Assembly (NCBI RefSeq): GCF_900240945.1
Contig: NZ_OESG01000014.1
Coordinates: 242,922-306,921, forward strand
DNA: 64,000 nucleotides
From: Mycobacterium sp. 3519A
GTDB lineage: Bacteria; Actinomycetota; Actinomycetes; Mycobacteriales; Mycobacteriaceae
Direction: 5' to 3'
Shown here piece by piece: positions 27,970-37,039 of this stretch. The notes under the pieces were generated by a model. The model saw only the letters and a list, made by a program, of their open reading frames with translations, had not been told where the DNA came from and did not search any database. Within the stretch, counting starts at the first letter, position 1, and every line of letters starts with the position of its first letter. The translations under genes and the position numbers were made by a program.

Positions 27970-29694
27970 GTGTCCCGACATCTAGCGACCCGCAAGAACT
28001 TATTGACCACCGCGGCGTTTTTCGGCGGTGCGGGCGTCATGACAGCGGTCCCTGCGGTGGCTCTGCTCGCCGCGCCAACCGCGAGCGCGCAACCCCAATC
28101 GACGTGTAGCAGAACAGTTCTCGCCTGCATCGCACCGTCGCAGGCGCTCGGCGACGGATCGGTCGCCGAACTCGCGAGCCGGCTCACTGCCAGGGCGCCG
28201 ATGGATCCGTTGGCCCCGCTGCTGAACAACCCGGTGATGGACCTCGCAGGACGGGTGCCGGTACTCAACCTCTTCGTCGGCAACGGGATGGACGGAACCG
28301 CCCTGCACCCCAACGGTTTCAGCGGCGGACTGTTCATCGGCAACGGTGGCGACGGTTGGAACTCCACGACGCCCGGTGTGGCGGGTGGCAACGGCGGCAG
28401 CGGCCGGTTGTTCGGTAGCGGCGGCAACGGCGGCAACGGGTACTCCGACATCCGGACGTCGGGAGATGCCACCGGGACCAACGGCGGCAGGGGTGGCAAC
28501 GGCGGGGTCCTCCGCGGCGCAGGCGGTGCGGGCGGAGCAGGCGGCGACGCAGTCACCTACGGCGCCACCGCAACCGCTGGGCGGGGCGGCAACGGCGGCA
28601 GCAGCGTCAACACCGACGGCGGCGACGGTGGCGACGGCGGCTACGCCTACGCGGGTTCGATCGTGACGACCGACCCCACCACCGGCCTGAAGACCGTTCA
28701 GGTGGGCACCGCCATCGGCGGGGCAGGCGGCCACGGCGCCGTCTCGGGACCGACATTCCCGAGCGACAGCACCGGCGACGGCGGTGACGGTGGCGACGGC
28801 GGCTACGCAATTGCCTACGGCGGCAACGCGACCGGCGGCGCGGGTGGAGGCGGCGGTAACGCCACCGGCACGGGTGTCGGCGGCGACGGCGGGCACGGCG
28901 GCTACGCCATCGCTGTCGACGAATTGAGCGTCACCGGCACCACCACGCAGTCGACTCCGGGCTTCCCCGGCCCCGTCACGGTGACCACCGGCGAGGTGAT
29001 CGGTGGTGACGCCGCGGGCGGCGACGGCGGGTCCGGTGGCACGTCATATGAGGGCACCGGCGGGGACGGCGGCCAGGGTGGCAGCGCAACCGCCGCCGCA
29101 GGCAACGCGACCGGCGGTGACGGCGGCGGTGGTGGCGACAACTGGATCGGCAACATCGACGGCCACGGCGGGGATGCGGGCAACGGCGGCAACGCGCTTG
29201 CCACACCTGGCGGGCAGTACACGATCACGTCGGTCGCGCAGACCGGCACGCAGATCGGTTCGACGTTGACCCCCGCTGCGGGTGAGGGCGATGCGACCGG
29301 CGGCCGTGGCGGCGCCGGCGGCGAATCGAGCCACACCGGGGGCGGTTTCGGCAGCGGGGATGGCGGCGACGGCGGCGACGGCGGCAACGCGATCAGCGAG
29401 TACAAAAACGCCACCGGCGGCAACGGCGGACCGGGCGGTCACGGCGCTACGGGCGGCGTCGGCGCGGGCCAACCACAGGACGACGCCAACGGTGGCCATG
29501 GCGGCGACGGCGGGAATGCGCAGGTACGCAATACTTCTGACTTCCCGAGCACGGTCACCGGCAGCGCCAAGGGCGGCAACGGCGGTAAGGGCGGTTTCGA
29601 GGGCACCAACGGCACCGGCGGCACCGGCGGGGACGGCGGCACCGCAAGCGGCGGCGTCTCCAACGACCCCGGCAGCGACGGCGCCGACGGCTAG
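27970..29694 (+). CDS. PGRS-type glycine-rich secreted protein without a PE domain
   Basis: 574 residues. It starts with an ordinary Sec signal peptide (LLTTAAFFGGAGVMTAVPAV, cleavage near ASA-Q around residue 41) rather than a PE domain. A linker of about 60 residues leads to the PGRS entry GNGMDGTALHPNGFSGGLFIG, then hundreds of residues of GGxGG repeats (GGDGGDGG, GGNGGSG, GGAGGAGG) that in structures fold as polyglycine helices binding calcium. Spacers of 20-30 non-repeat residues (for example GSIVTTDPTTGLKTVQVG) interrupt the array. GTG start. PE-PGRS proteins are typical of slow growers; this signal-peptide form is the type found in fast growers. The protein is expected at the cell surface. 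Confidence 0.85.
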   Translation: MSRHLATRKNLLTTAAFFGGAGVMTAVPAVALLAAPTASAQPQSTCSRTVLACIAPSQALGDGSVAELASRLTARAPMDPLAPLLNNPVMDLAGRVPVLNLFVGNGMDGTALHPNGFSGGLFIGNGGDGWNSTTPGVAGGNGGSGRLFGSGGNGGNGYSDIRTSGDATGTNGGRGGNGGVLRGAGGAGGAGGDAVTYGATATAGRGGNGGSSVNTDGGDGGDGGYAYAGSIVTTDPTTGLKTVQVGTAIGGAGGHGAVSGPTFPSDSTGDGGDGGDGGYAIAYGGNATGGAGGGGGNATGTGVGGDGGHGGYAIAVDELSVTGTTTQSTPGFPGPVTVTTGEVIGGDAAGGDGGSGGTSYEGTGGDGGQGGSATAAAGNATGGDGGGGGDNWIGNIDGHGGDAGNGGNALATPGGQYTITSVAQTGTQIGSTLTPAAGEGDATGGRGGAGGESSHTGGGFGSGDGGDGGDGGNAISEYKNATGGNGGPGGHGATGGVGAGQPQDDANGGHGGDGGNAQVRNTSDFPSTVTGSAKGGNGGKGGFEGTNGTGGTGGDGGTASGGVSNDPGSDGADG

Positions 29695-29707
29695 GCGGTC
29701 GGCGGGA

Positions 29708-31207
29708 TCACTTGTCCTTGTCGTCCTTGTCGGGCGGCAGCGGGCGGTTCGCGACGACCGGGAACTGCCCGGTGAACCCTTCGCGTTCCCGCGCGATCTC
29801 CAGCACCCGGCCGCGGACGATGAACCAACCGGCGATCAGCGCCGGGATGATGATCACCAGCGTGGCCACGGTCCACGTGCCGATCGGGGGGTCGAAAGCC
29901 ATCAACACGACGACACCGAACAGGAACGCCAAGGTGAGATAACCGGTATACGGCGAGCCCCACAACCGGAACGCCGGTCGCTCGAGAATGCCGCGTTTCG
30001 ACCAGCGGAAGAGCTGAATCTGGCAGATAACGATGGTGGCCCACGACGCGATGATGCCGAGAGCGGCGATGTTCAGCACGATCTCGAAGGCCTCACCGGG
30101 TACGAGCAGGTTGAGGATCACGCCGAACAATCCGACGACGGCGGTCAGGAAGATGCCGCCGTACGGCACGCCGCGACTGGACATCCGCGCGGTGAACTTC
30201 GGTGCGCTGCCGTTCATCGCCATCGAACGCAGGATCCGGCCGGTCGAGTACAGGCCGGCGTTGAGGCTGGAGAATGCGGCGGTCAGCACGACGACGTTCA
30301 TCACCGTGCCGGCGCCATTCACGCCGATCTTGGAGAAGAACGTGACGAACGGGCTCTCGTCGGCCTTGTAGGTGGTGTACGGGAGAAGCAGCGCCAGCAG
30401 GAACAGCGAGCCGACGTAGAAGACCGCGATACGCGCGATCACCGAGTTGATGGCTCGCGGCATGATCTTGTGCGGATGAGCCGTCTCACCGGCCGCGGTT
30501 CCCACGAGTTCCACTGCGGCATAAGCAAACACGACACCGGACATGACAATCACCAGCGGGAAGAGGCCGGTGGGGAACAGCCCGCCGTTGTTGGCGATCA
30601 CGCTGAAACCGGTCGCCTGCCCTTGGATGTGGTAGCGGCCGGCCAGGAAGATCGTGCCTGCGACCAGGAACGTCAGCAGCGCAAGGACTTTGATGGCCGC
30701 CGCCCAGAACTCGAGCTCGCCGAACAGCGTCACCGAGATCAGGTTCAGGCTGACCACGGCCGCCAGCGCGATCAGCGCGATCAGCCACTGCGGCACGGCT
30801 TCCATCGCCCGCCAGTAGTGCACGTAGGTGGCGATCGCCGTCGAGTCGACGATGGAGGTGAACGCCCAGTTCAGCCAGTACATCCAGCCTGCGACGAAAG
30901 CCGCCTTCTCGCCGAGGAATTCGCGCGCATACGAGACGAAGGAGCCCGACGACGGCCGGTGCAGCACGAGTTCACCGAGAGCGCGCAGGATCAGGAACAC
31001 GAAGACGCCGCAGAATGCGTAGCTCAGGAACAGCCCCGGCCCGGCGTTGTGCAGGCGGCCGCCCGCGCCGAGGAACAACCCGGTGCCGATCGCGCCGCCG
31101 ATCGCGATCATTTGCAGCTGACGAGGTTTGAGTCCCTTGTGGTAACCCTGGTCTTCCGCCGTCAGTGCGGAGTTGTCGTACGCCGAGGCCTTGGGTGTGG
31201 TGGTCAT
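29708..31207 (-). CDS. Amino acid permease, asparagine permease (AnsP) type
   Basis: 499 residues with twelve membrane spans, APC superfamily. The first span has the AAP signature [18 protein letters not shown] and the second the [14 protein letters not shown] motif. Closest recalled relatives are the mycobacterial AnsP1/AnsP2 asparagine and aspartate permeases, and Rv0346c (ansP2) occupies the matching place near the ini and dnaK loci. The ATG at 31207 has AAAGGGA upstream. It imports an amino acid with protons as nitrogen source. A small membrane protein gene precedes it by 19 bases. Exact substrate is inferred. Confidence 0.85.
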   Translation of the reverse strand: MTTTPKASAYDNSALTAEDQGYHKGLKPRQLQMIAIGGAIGTGLFLGAGGRLHNAGPGLFLSYAFCGVFVFLILRALGELVLHRPSSGSFVSYAREFLGEKAAFVAGWMYWLNWAFTSIVDSTAIATYVHYWRAMEAVPQWLIALIALAAVVSLNLISVTLFGELEFWAAAIKVLALLTFLVAGTIFLAGRYHIQGQATGFSVIANNGGLFPTGLFPLVIVMSGVVFAYAAVELVGTAAGETAHPHKIMPRAINSVIARIAVFYVGSLFLLALLLPYTTYKADESPFVTFFSKIGVNGAGTVMNVVVLTAAFSSLNAGLYSTGRILRSMAMNGSAPKFTARMSSRGVPYGGIFLTAVVGLFGVILNLLVPGEAFEIVLNIAALGIIASWATIVICQIQLFRWSKRGILERPAFRLWGSPYTGYLTLAFLFGVVVLMAFDPPIGTWTVATLVIIIPALIAGWFIVRGRVLEIAREREGFTGQFPVVANRPLPPDKDDKDK

Positions 31208-31226
31208 CGGATCCCTTTCGCTGTCG

Positions 31227-31478
31227 TCAGTTACCGCGCGAAGCGGGATCGATGGGATTTCCCCTGGCATCCCACTGTTCCGGCGGTCCCGGCGTATCGC
31301 TGACGTCGCGGAAGGTCATCACAAAGCCGCACACGGCGACGACGGCCGCGATCGCGTAGCCGATGATCGAGTACCAGCCTGCGTGCAGATAGGCGGTGAC
31401 CGCGACGATGAACATCGCGAGGAACACCAGGGACATCCCGATCAATGGAATCTTTGCAAACAAATCAATGCGTGCCAT
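31227..31478 (-). CDS. Small two-span membrane protein upstream of the permease
   Basis: 83 residues from the ATG at 31478, which has GAGGTGGG upstream. Two membrane spans ([20 protein letters not shown] and [17 protein letters not shown]) and a short Pro/Asp-rich cytoplasmic tail. It is followed after 19 bases by the permease gene and is probably cotranscribed. It could be a helper subunit of the permease; no family was recognised. Confidence 0.6.
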   Translation of the reverse strand: MARIDLFAKIPLIGMSLVFLAMFIVAVTAYLHAGWYSIIGYAIAAVVAVCGFVMTFRDVSDTPGPPEQWDARGNPIDPASRGN

Positions 31479-31630
31479 GAGACCCACCTCGATAGATCGA
31501 ATGACGGTCATCACAGTGAACACCCTCTCGGGCTCCTGCGCTTGCCGAATGGAAACTCCGTGTCGCGCGCGAGCATCTGCTCATTGGCCAAACACCCGCA
31601 GGCGCCGTCGTGCGGAGTGATGATCGAGCC

Positions 31631-32347
31631 ATGGAGACCACCGTCGCCGAGATCGCACCAGACATCTACCGGCTGTCCACCTGGATCCCCGACATCGGCG
31701 AGCACGGGTTCACGATGAATCAGTTCCTGCTCACCGGTGACGAACCGTTCCTGTTCCATTGCGGGCAGCGGCAACTCTTCGGCCTGGTCTCGCAGGCCAT
31801 CAATCGCGTACTACCGGTCGAGAAGCTGCGCTGGATCTCGTTCGGCCACCTCGAAGCCGACGAATGCGGCGCCATGAACTCCTTTCTCGCGGCTGCACCC
31901 AACGCCGAAGTCACCCACGGCGCTCTCGCCTGCATGCTGTCGTTGATCGACATGTGCGACAGGCCGCCCGTGCAGGCCCCCGACGGGCTACTGGATACCG
32001 GCGGCCATCGGTTGCGCTTTATCCCGACGCCCCACGTACCGCACAACTGGGAGGCCGGGCTGTGGTTCGACGAAACCACCTCGACGCTGCTCGCCGGTGA
32101 CCTGATGACACACGTGGGCAACCCCGCGCCGTTGACCGAATCCGACTGCGTGGCACCGGCACTAGCGGCCGAGAACATCTTCCACGCGACCGGATTGACG
32201 ACGAACCTGCAACCCACGCTGCACCAGCTCGCCGACCTGCAGCCGACTACCCTGGCGATCATGCACGGGTCGTCCTACACCGGGGACGGCGCCGGTCAGT
32301 TACGGGCGTTGGCCGACGGCTACGCCGCGATGGCGGGCCCTGGATGA
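31631..32347 (+). CDS. Metallo-beta-lactamase-fold protein of the diiron (ODP) type
   Basis: 238 residues. The metal motif reads HLEADE, as in the oxygen-binding diiron domain of flavodiiron proteins (HxExD), rather than HxHxDH of hydrolases. Later ligands appear as THGALACM, LAGDLMTHVG and IMHGSSY. No flavodoxin domain is attached, so electrons would have to come from a partner. The role may be oxygen or NO sensing or reduction; this is inference. Its stop overlaps the lipoprotein start (ATGA). Confidence 0.75.
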   Translation: METTVAEIAPDIYRLSTWIPDIGEHGFTMNQFLLTGDEPFLFHCGQRQLFGLVSQAINRVLPVEKLRWISFGHLEADECGAMNSFLAAAPNAEVTHGALACMLSLIDMCDRPPVQAPDGLLDTGGHRLRFIPTPHVPHNWEAGLWFDETTSTLLAGDLMTHVGNPAPLTESDCVAPALAAENIFHATGLTTNLQPTLHQLADLQPTTLAIMHGSSYTGDGAGQLRALADGYAAMAGPG

Positions 32348-32874
32348 GAGCGACTATCGCCGTTGTCGTCGCGCTTGGCGCAGTGCTGACCGGCTGCCAG
32401 ACCACCACGCCGGGAACGGCTGTCATCAATCCGAACGAGCCGACCGAGCCCAGCTTTCCGACCAGCAGGCCGCCGAGGCCGACGGCCGCGCCGCCGAGCA
32501 CACTCACACCCACGAGCACCGCCCCGCCACCGGGCGCCCAGGTGCTGACACCCGAGAACGGTTACGTGTTCATCGAGACGAAGTCGGGCAGGACACGTTG
32601 CCAGCTCAACGAGGACGAGGTCGGCTGCGAGGCCCAGTTCAGCAATCCACCGGTGGTCGGCGGCGTCCCCGCCAACGGTGTCCGGGTCACCACCGACGGC
32701 CAAATCAATTGGGTCGTCGGCAATTTGGGCGACATTCCGGTGGTCACCCTCGATTACCAAACGTACTCGGCCGTTGGCTGGACCATCGACGCCCGTGAAG
32801 ACGGCACCAGGTTCACCAACGACCGGACCGACCACGGGATGAATGTGGCCATCGATGGCGTGCAGGCGTTCTAA
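32344..32874 (+). CDS. Lipoprotein with Pro/Thr-rich linker
   Basis: 176 residues. Signal peptide with lipobox AVLTGC (Cys18), then about 45 residues rich in Pro, Thr and Ser (PTSRPPRPTAAPPSTLTPTS) acting as a stalk, then a compact domain with two cysteines (TRCQLNEDEVGCEAQF) that may form a disulfide. Start overlaps the preceding gene stop. Related in build to several mycobacterial Lpq/Lpr proteins (an LpqJ-like role is possible from location), but no function is known. Confidence 0.75.
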   Translation: MRATIAVVVALGAVLTGCQTTTPGTAVINPNEPTEPSFPTSRPPRPTAAPPSTLTPTSTAPPPGAQVLTPENGYVFIETKSGRTRCQLNEDEVGCEAQFSNPPVVGGVPANGVRVTTDGQINWVVGNLGDIPVVTLDYQTYSAVGWTIDAREDGTRFTNDRTDHGMNVAIDGVQAF

Positions 32875-32883
32875 GGTCGAGCA

Positions 32884-33504
32884 ATGACCGCAGCACAGCG
32901 CGAACGCGCCGCACTCGTCGAAACCATGCGCGCCGTCGGTCCCGACGCGCCCACCCTCTGCGGTGACTGGACCACTCGCGACCTCGCGGCCCACCTCGTG
33001 GTGCGCGAACGCAGGCTGGACGCCACCGCCGGGGTGGCCGTGCCGTTTCTCGCCGGCTACACCGCCAACGTGCAGCGTCAGGTCACCGAGGCCAACGAGT
33101 GGGATGCCCTGCTGGAGAAGGTCGCGGCGGGCCCACCGCTGTATTCGCCGTTCAAGCTTCTCGATCCTGTCGCCAACCTCGGCGAGATGTTCATTCACCA
33201 CGAGGACGTTCGGCGCGCCCAAACAGGTTGGGAGCCAAGGCAACTCGACGCCACGCTGGCCAAGGCGCTGGGCCGCGGTCTTCCGCTGATGGCCCGGCTG
33301 AGCCTCGGCAAATCCCCTGCCCGCGTCACGCTGAAGACCCCGGACGGCAAGACCGTGGCCACGGTCGGACACGGCGAGGACCTGATCGTCACCGGCGAGG
33401 TGCCGGAGCTCCTGCTGTTCCTGTCCGGCCGCGACGAGGTGCGGCTGACGTTCTCCGACGCGCAGGCCGCCCAGGCGGTGCGCGCCGCGCGCCGCGGCTT
33501 GTGA
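32884..33504 (+). CDS. TIGR03085/DinB-like metal-binding protein, maleylpyruvate isomerase superfamily
   Basis: 206 residues. Typical opening LCGDWTTRDLAAHLVVRERR with the first metal-ligand His, and later MFIHHEDVRRAQ with the paired His ligands of the four-helix DinB-type bundle. Members often use mycothiol as cofactor. The substrate is unknown. It starts 9 bases after the lipoprotein gene, so the three plus-strand genes from 31631 form an operon. Confidence 0.8.
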   Translation: MTAAQRERAALVETMRAVGPDAPTLCGDWTTRDLAAHLVVRERRLDATAGVAVPFLAGYTANVQRQVTEANEWDALLEKVAAGPPLYSPFKLLDPVANLGEMFIHHEDVRRAQTGWEPRQLDATLAKALGRGLPLMARLSLGKSPARVTLKTPDGKTVATVGHGEDLIVTGEVPELLLFLSGRDEVRLTFSDAQAAQAVRAARRGL

Positions 33505-33505
33505 G

Positions 33506-33784
33506 CTAGACCGTCTGGTGCTTCGACGCCAGGCCCGCGGGGGCCGAGGCGATCGCCCGGTGGATCGCGTCGGCGAGGGCGAGCGCCGACTCCTCTGTCA
33601 GCTCCAGCGCCACCCGCGCCGACGGGCCCAACGCCGGGTTGAGCAGGTCGATGTTGACGGTGTGGCTGTAAGAGGCGTGCACCGGATGGTCGACGTAGAC
33701 GGTGGCGTGGCTGGCGCCGAACCAGCCCGTCGCACCCTTACCGCTGCCGTCGACCTCGATCTTCTCGGTCAGATACGTACACAT
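33506..33784 (-). CDS. Small conserved protein, DUF6295-like
   Basis: 92 residues starting MCTYLTEKIEVDGSGKGATG, with His residues in HATVYVDHPVHASYSHTV. This opening is shared by a small actinobacterial family of unknown function. It lies 5 bases after the dienelactone hydrolase stop and is probably translated from the same message. The ATG at 33784 is the only sensible start; the longer open frame upstream shadows the hydrolase gene. Confidence 0.7.
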   Translation of the reverse strand: MCTYLTEKIEVDGSGKGATGWFGASHATVYVDHPVHASYSHTVNIDLLNPALGPSARVALELTEESALALADAIHRAIASAPAGLASKHQTV

Positions 33785-33789
33785 CGACC

Positions 33790-34551
33790 TCAGCCCTTCA
33801 ACTGCTTGGCGAAGAAGTCCTCGATCCGGCGCCAGCCGTCCAGCGCGGCTTCCACCCGGTACGCCGGGCGATCCACCGAGAAGAACGAGTGGCCTGCCCC
33901 GTCGTAGGAGTGGAACTCGTGCTCCTTGCCCAACCGGGTCAGTTCGGCGTCCAGTGTGGCCACCGCGTCGGGCGCCGGGTAGCGGTCGTCGTTGCCGAAC
34001 AGCCCGAGCAGCGGACAGCTCAGATTGGGCGCCAGGCCCAGAATCGGTTTCATGGCCTTGGGCATGCCTTCCGGCGGATCCTCGACGACGAACGCGCCGT
34101 AGCAATCCACCGCGCCGTCCAACGGCAGCGAGCAGGCCGCCAGGAACGCGTGCCTGCCGCCTGAGCAGTGGCCGATCACGCCGATCTTGCCGTTTGCGCG
34201 CTCCAGGCCCCGCAGATACTCCGCGGCGCCCGCCACGTCGCCGACGAGACGGTCGTCGGGTACCCCGCCCGCCGCCCGGACGGTGGCCGCGGCGTCGTCG
34301 GGATCTGCTCCTGGCGCCTCACGCGAGTACAGGTTCGGGCACACCGCGTGATATCCGGCCACCGCCAACCGGCGAACGAACTCCTTGGTCTCCCGGTCGT
34401 AGCCGGGCATGTGGTGAATCCACACCACACCGCCGCGCGAGCCCGCCGCGAGCGGCACTGCGCTGTAGGCCTCGATCTCGTCGCCGCCGTGCCCGGTGAT
34501 GGTGACGGTCTCGGCGCGAATTGCGTCCGCGGCCAACGGATCAGACCGCAC
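33790..34551 (-). CDS. Dienelactone hydrolase family protein
   Basis: 253 residues, alpha/beta-hydrolase. The nucleophile elbow is GHCSGG with the Cys typical of dienelactone hydrolases, the acid is in [10 protein letters not shown] and the His in [11 protein letters not shown] at 34551 was preferred over an adjacent TTG at 34557; both overlap the tpx stop. It may hydrolyse dienelactones from chlorocatechol-type degradation or other small esters; true substrate unknown. Confidence 0.82.
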   Translation of the reverse strand: MRSDPLAADAIRAETVTITGHGGDEIEAYSAVPLAAGSRGGVVWIHHMPGYDRETKEFVRRLAVAGYHAVCPNLYSREAPGADPDDAAATVRAAGGVPDDRLVGDVAGAAEYLRGLERANGKIGVIGHCSGGRHAFLAACSLPLDGAVDCYGAFVVEDPPEGMPKAMKPILGLAPNLSCPLLGLFGNDDRYPAPDAVATLDAELTRLGKEHEFHSYDGAGHSFFSVDRPAYRVEAALDGWRRIEDFFAKQLKG

Positions 34552-35044
34552 TGCCAAGTGCCGACCAGCCCTCGTCGTAGCTCGGCTCGGTGCCGATCTC
34601 GGGCACCAGTTCGGTGTAGGCGACCTTGCCGTCGGCGTCGATCACCACGACCGCGCGGGCGAGCAACCCGGCCATCGGACCGTCCGCGAGCGCGACGCCG
34701 TAGTCTTTGCCGAAATTGTCCCGGAACGCCGACGCCGTGGTCACGTTCTCGATGCCCTCTGCTCCGCAGAATCGCTTCTGTGCGAACGGCAGATCATTCG
34801 AGACACACAGCACCGTCAGCCCGCTGGCCTGCGCGCGCTCGTTGAATTTGCGAACGCTCATGGCGCACACAGGCGTGTCAACCGAGGGAAAGATGTTGAG
34901 CAGCAACGGCTTACCGCGGAACTGCGCGCTGGTCACCTCGCCGAGATCGGTGCCGATCAGGGTGAAATCGGGGGCGGGTGATCCGACGGCGGGCAGCTCG
35001 CCGACAGTGTTGATCGGGTTTCCACGAAGCGTTATCTGAGCCAT
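34541..35044 (-). CDS. tpx: Thiol peroxidase Tpx
   Basis: 167 residues, atypical two-Cys peroxiredoxin. Peroxidatic Cys60 lies in SVDTPVC and the resolving Cys93 in KRFCGAEG, with Cys80 between, the same three positions as in M. tuberculosis Tpx. It reduces hydrogen peroxide, alkyl hydroperoxides and peroxynitrite with thioredoxin. The ATG at 35044 ([10 protein letters not shown]) was chosen over a longer frame because it matches the family length. First gene of a three-gene unit with DLH and the DUF6295-like gene. Confidence 0.94.
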   Translation of the reverse strand: MAQITLRGNPINTVGELPAVGSPAPDFTLIGTDLGEVTSAQFRGKPLLLNIFPSVDTPVCAMSVRKFNERAQASGLTVLCVSNDLPFAQKRFCGAEGIENVTTASAFRDNFGKDYGVALADGPMAGLLARAVVVIDADGKVAYTELVPEIGTEPSYDEGWSALGSAV

Positions 35045-35131
35045 TCGTACAGTGTGCCAGCGCCAACCTGTGCGGGTCATGTCAGGGGTCTTCGGTCGAC
35101 GGCCGCCCAGCGCGCCTCTACGCTTGCGGTC

Positions 35132-36061
35132 GTGGATTTCCGCGTCTTCGTCGAACCCCAGCAGGGTGCCACCTACTCCGATCAGCTTGCTGTCGCCAGA
35201 ACCGCCGAGGAGCTGGGTTATTCAGCGTTCTTCCGGTCCGACCACTACGTCGCGATGAGCGGCGACGGGCTGCCGGGCCCGACCGATTCGTGGGTGACGC
35301 TGGCGGGCATCGCCAGGGAGACGTCGACGATCCGGCTCGGCACCATGGTCACCTCCGCCACGTTCCGGTTCCCAGGACCGTTGGCGATCTCCGTCGCGCA
35401 GGTCGACGAAATGAGCGGTGGCCGTGTCGAATTGGGGCTCGGCGCCGGCTGGTTCGAAGCCGAGCATCAGGCGTACGCGATTCCGTTCCCGCCGCTCGGT
35501 GAGCGCTTCGACCGGCTGCAGGAGCAACTCGACATCATCACCGGCCTGTGGGCAACGCCCGTCGGCGAGAAGTTCGACTACACCGGAACGCACTACACGG
35601 TGGTGGAATCCCCCGCGCTGCCCAAACCGGTGCAGTCGCCGCCACCGATCGTGATCGGAGGCGGTGGCCCCAAACGCACACCCGCGCTGGCCGCGAAGTT
35701 CGCCACCGAGTTCAACATCCCGTTCGCACCGTTGGACGCGACGAAGGCCCAGTTCGAGCGGGTCGCGGCCGCGGTGGCCGATGCGGGCCGGCCCGCGGAC
35801 GCGTTGACGTATTCGGCGGCGTTCGTCGTGTGCGCCGGCCGCGACGAGGCCGAGATCGCGCGGCGCGCCGAGGCCATCGGCCGCGAGGTCGACGAACTGC
35901 GCAGCAACTCCCCACTGGTGGGCACGCCCAGTGAGATCGCGGATAAGCTCGGGCCGTTCATCGAGGCCGGCGTGCAGCGGACCTATCTGCAGCTTCTGGA
36001 CATGTCCGACCTGGACCACCTGGAGTTCTTCGCCAGCCAGGTCGTCACCCAGTTCAGCTGA
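35132..36061 (+). CDS. LLM-class F420-dependent oxidoreductase
   Basis: 309 residues, luciferase-like TIM barrel. Start [19 protein letters not shown] from a GTG at 35132; typical blocks are [25 protein letters not shown] and [12 protein letters not shown]. The C-terminal [18 protein letters not shown] is the usual substrate-lid region. In mycobacteria such proteins use cofactor F420 for hydride transfer; F420 use and substrate are inferred. Confidence 0.85.
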   Translation: MDFRVFVEPQQGATYSDQLAVARTAEELGYSAFFRSDHYVAMSGDGLPGPTDSWVTLAGIARETSTIRLGTMVTSATFRFPGPLAISVAQVDEMSGGRVELGLGAGWFEAEHQAYAIPFPPLGERFDRLQEQLDIITGLWATPVGEKFDYTGTHYTVVESPALPKPVQSPPPIVIGGGGPKRTPALAAKFATEFNIPFAPLDATKAQFERVAAAVADAGRPADALTYSAAFVVCAGRDEAEIARRAEAIGREVDELRSNSPLVGTPSEIADKLGPFIEAGVQRTYLQLLDMSDLDHLEFFASQVVTQFS

Positions 36062-36101
36062 CCCGGCTAACCGCCGGACGCCAGGGCTACTATCACTGGC
36101 C

Positions 36102-36557
36102 ATGGCAGGCGAGGATCCCGACGACTACGCCCAGTCGCCGTCGGAGACGCCCTGGTACAACCGCACGCCCAACGTCATCGGGGCGAGCGTGGCCGGCCTG
36201 GCCCTGATCGGCATCCTCATCGCGGCGGTGACGTTCGTGGCGCGCCAGTTCAACGAGCCGGAGCAGGCGCCGCTGAATTACGTCGAGCCCTCGTTCTCGG
36301 CGACCGCGAGCCGTTCGACGACGCCGACCACCACCGAGACGATCACCAGCACCAGCCCGCCGGTCACCACCGACATCAACGGGCCGTCGTCGACCACCCC
36401 GTCGTCGTCGGACACCTCGAGCACCGAAACGCCGAGCACCACCCACACCGCGTGGACCCAGCCGTACACCCCGCCCCCAGGCGAGGATTCCGAACCGTCG
36501 ACGACGCGGCGCGGCCCACGCACCAATGTGACGCGCACGCTTTATCCGCAGCCCTGA
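36102..36557 (+). CDS. Small membrane protein with PWY motif and Ser/Thr-rich outer tail
   Basis: 151 residues. About 20 cytoplasmic residues end in ETPWYNRTP, followed by one membrane span (GASVAGLALIGILIAAVTFV) and an outer tail of about 90 residues dominated by Ser, Thr and Pro (TTPTTTETITSTSPPVTT). The same PWY-span-Thr tail layout occurs in the next gene and in the Hsp70-like protein at 42527, so it belongs to the ini neighbourhood. No known domain. The tail is likely disordered and may be O-mannosylated. Confidence 0.65.
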   Translation: MAGEDPDDYAQSPSETPWYNRTPNVIGASVAGLALIGILIAAVTFVARQFNEPEQAPLNYVEPSFSATASRSTTPTTTETITSTSPPVTTDINGPSSTTPSSSDTSSTETPSTTHTAWTQPYTPPPGEDSEPSTTRRGPRTNVTRTLYPQP

Positions 36558-36574
36558 CCGCCTACTATCAGCCC

Positions 36575-37039
36575 GTGGCGCGCTACGGATCTCCCGACGA
36601 CCCGAACAATCCCGACAACCAACCGACCGCCTACATCAACTACGGCGACTACGGCCCGCCGACAGCCGAACCGGTGCCCTGGTACCGCAAACCCGCTGCG
36701 CTGGTCTCCTTCGGCGCCATCGGCGCGGTGCTGATCGCGCTGATCATCTTCGGCCTCGTCAAACTCCTCACCGGCGGCGACGCGCCGGAGCCCGCGACCA
36801 CGCTCACCCCCATCACCCGCACCACCACATCGGTGACCGCACCGACGACCACCACGGCCGCCACCACGACCACAGAGCCGACCACCACCGACGAGACCAC
36901 GACAACCACCACCACCGAGCCCACGACGACGACCACCACCACGACCACGACAACCACGACGACGACCGAACCGAGCGTCAGCACGAGCGTCAGCACCAGC
37001 ACGGTCACTCAGACCGTCACCGTTTCGCCGACGCCCTAG
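36575..37039 (+). CDS. Small membrane protein with PWY motif and polythreonine tail
   Basis: 154 residues, GTG start. Cytoplasmic part rich in Asn, Pro, Tyr (DDPNNPDNQPTAYINYGDYG) ending in EPVPWYRKP, one membrane span (GAIGAVLIALIIFGLVKLL), then a Thr-rich tail containing a run of 15 threonines and the end SVSTSVSTSTVTQTVTV. Paralogue in layout of the preceding gene, 17 bases apart. Converges with iniC, overlapping its stop by four bases. Polythreonine tracts are encoded by mixed ACC/ACG/ACA codons, so this is selected protein composition, not simple DNA slippage alone. Confidence 0.65.
   Translation: MARYGSPDDPNNPDNQPTAYINYGDYGPPTAEPVPWYRKPAALVSFGAIGAVLIALIIFGLVKLLTGGDAPEPATTLTPITRTTTSVTAPTTTTAATTTTEPTTTDETTTTTTTEPTTTTTTTTTTTTTTTEPSVSTSVSTSTVTQTVTVSPTP

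Noticed and set aside
28350..29690. Possible CRISPR or tandem DNA repeat array
   Set aside because: The periodicity comes from GGxGG codons of the PGRS protein; repeat units vary in length and sequence and there are no unique spacers.
36840..36975. ACC/ACG microsatellite
   Set aside because: It encodes the Thr-rich tail of the small membrane protein in a maintained frame with mixed codons, so it is better explained as protein composition.
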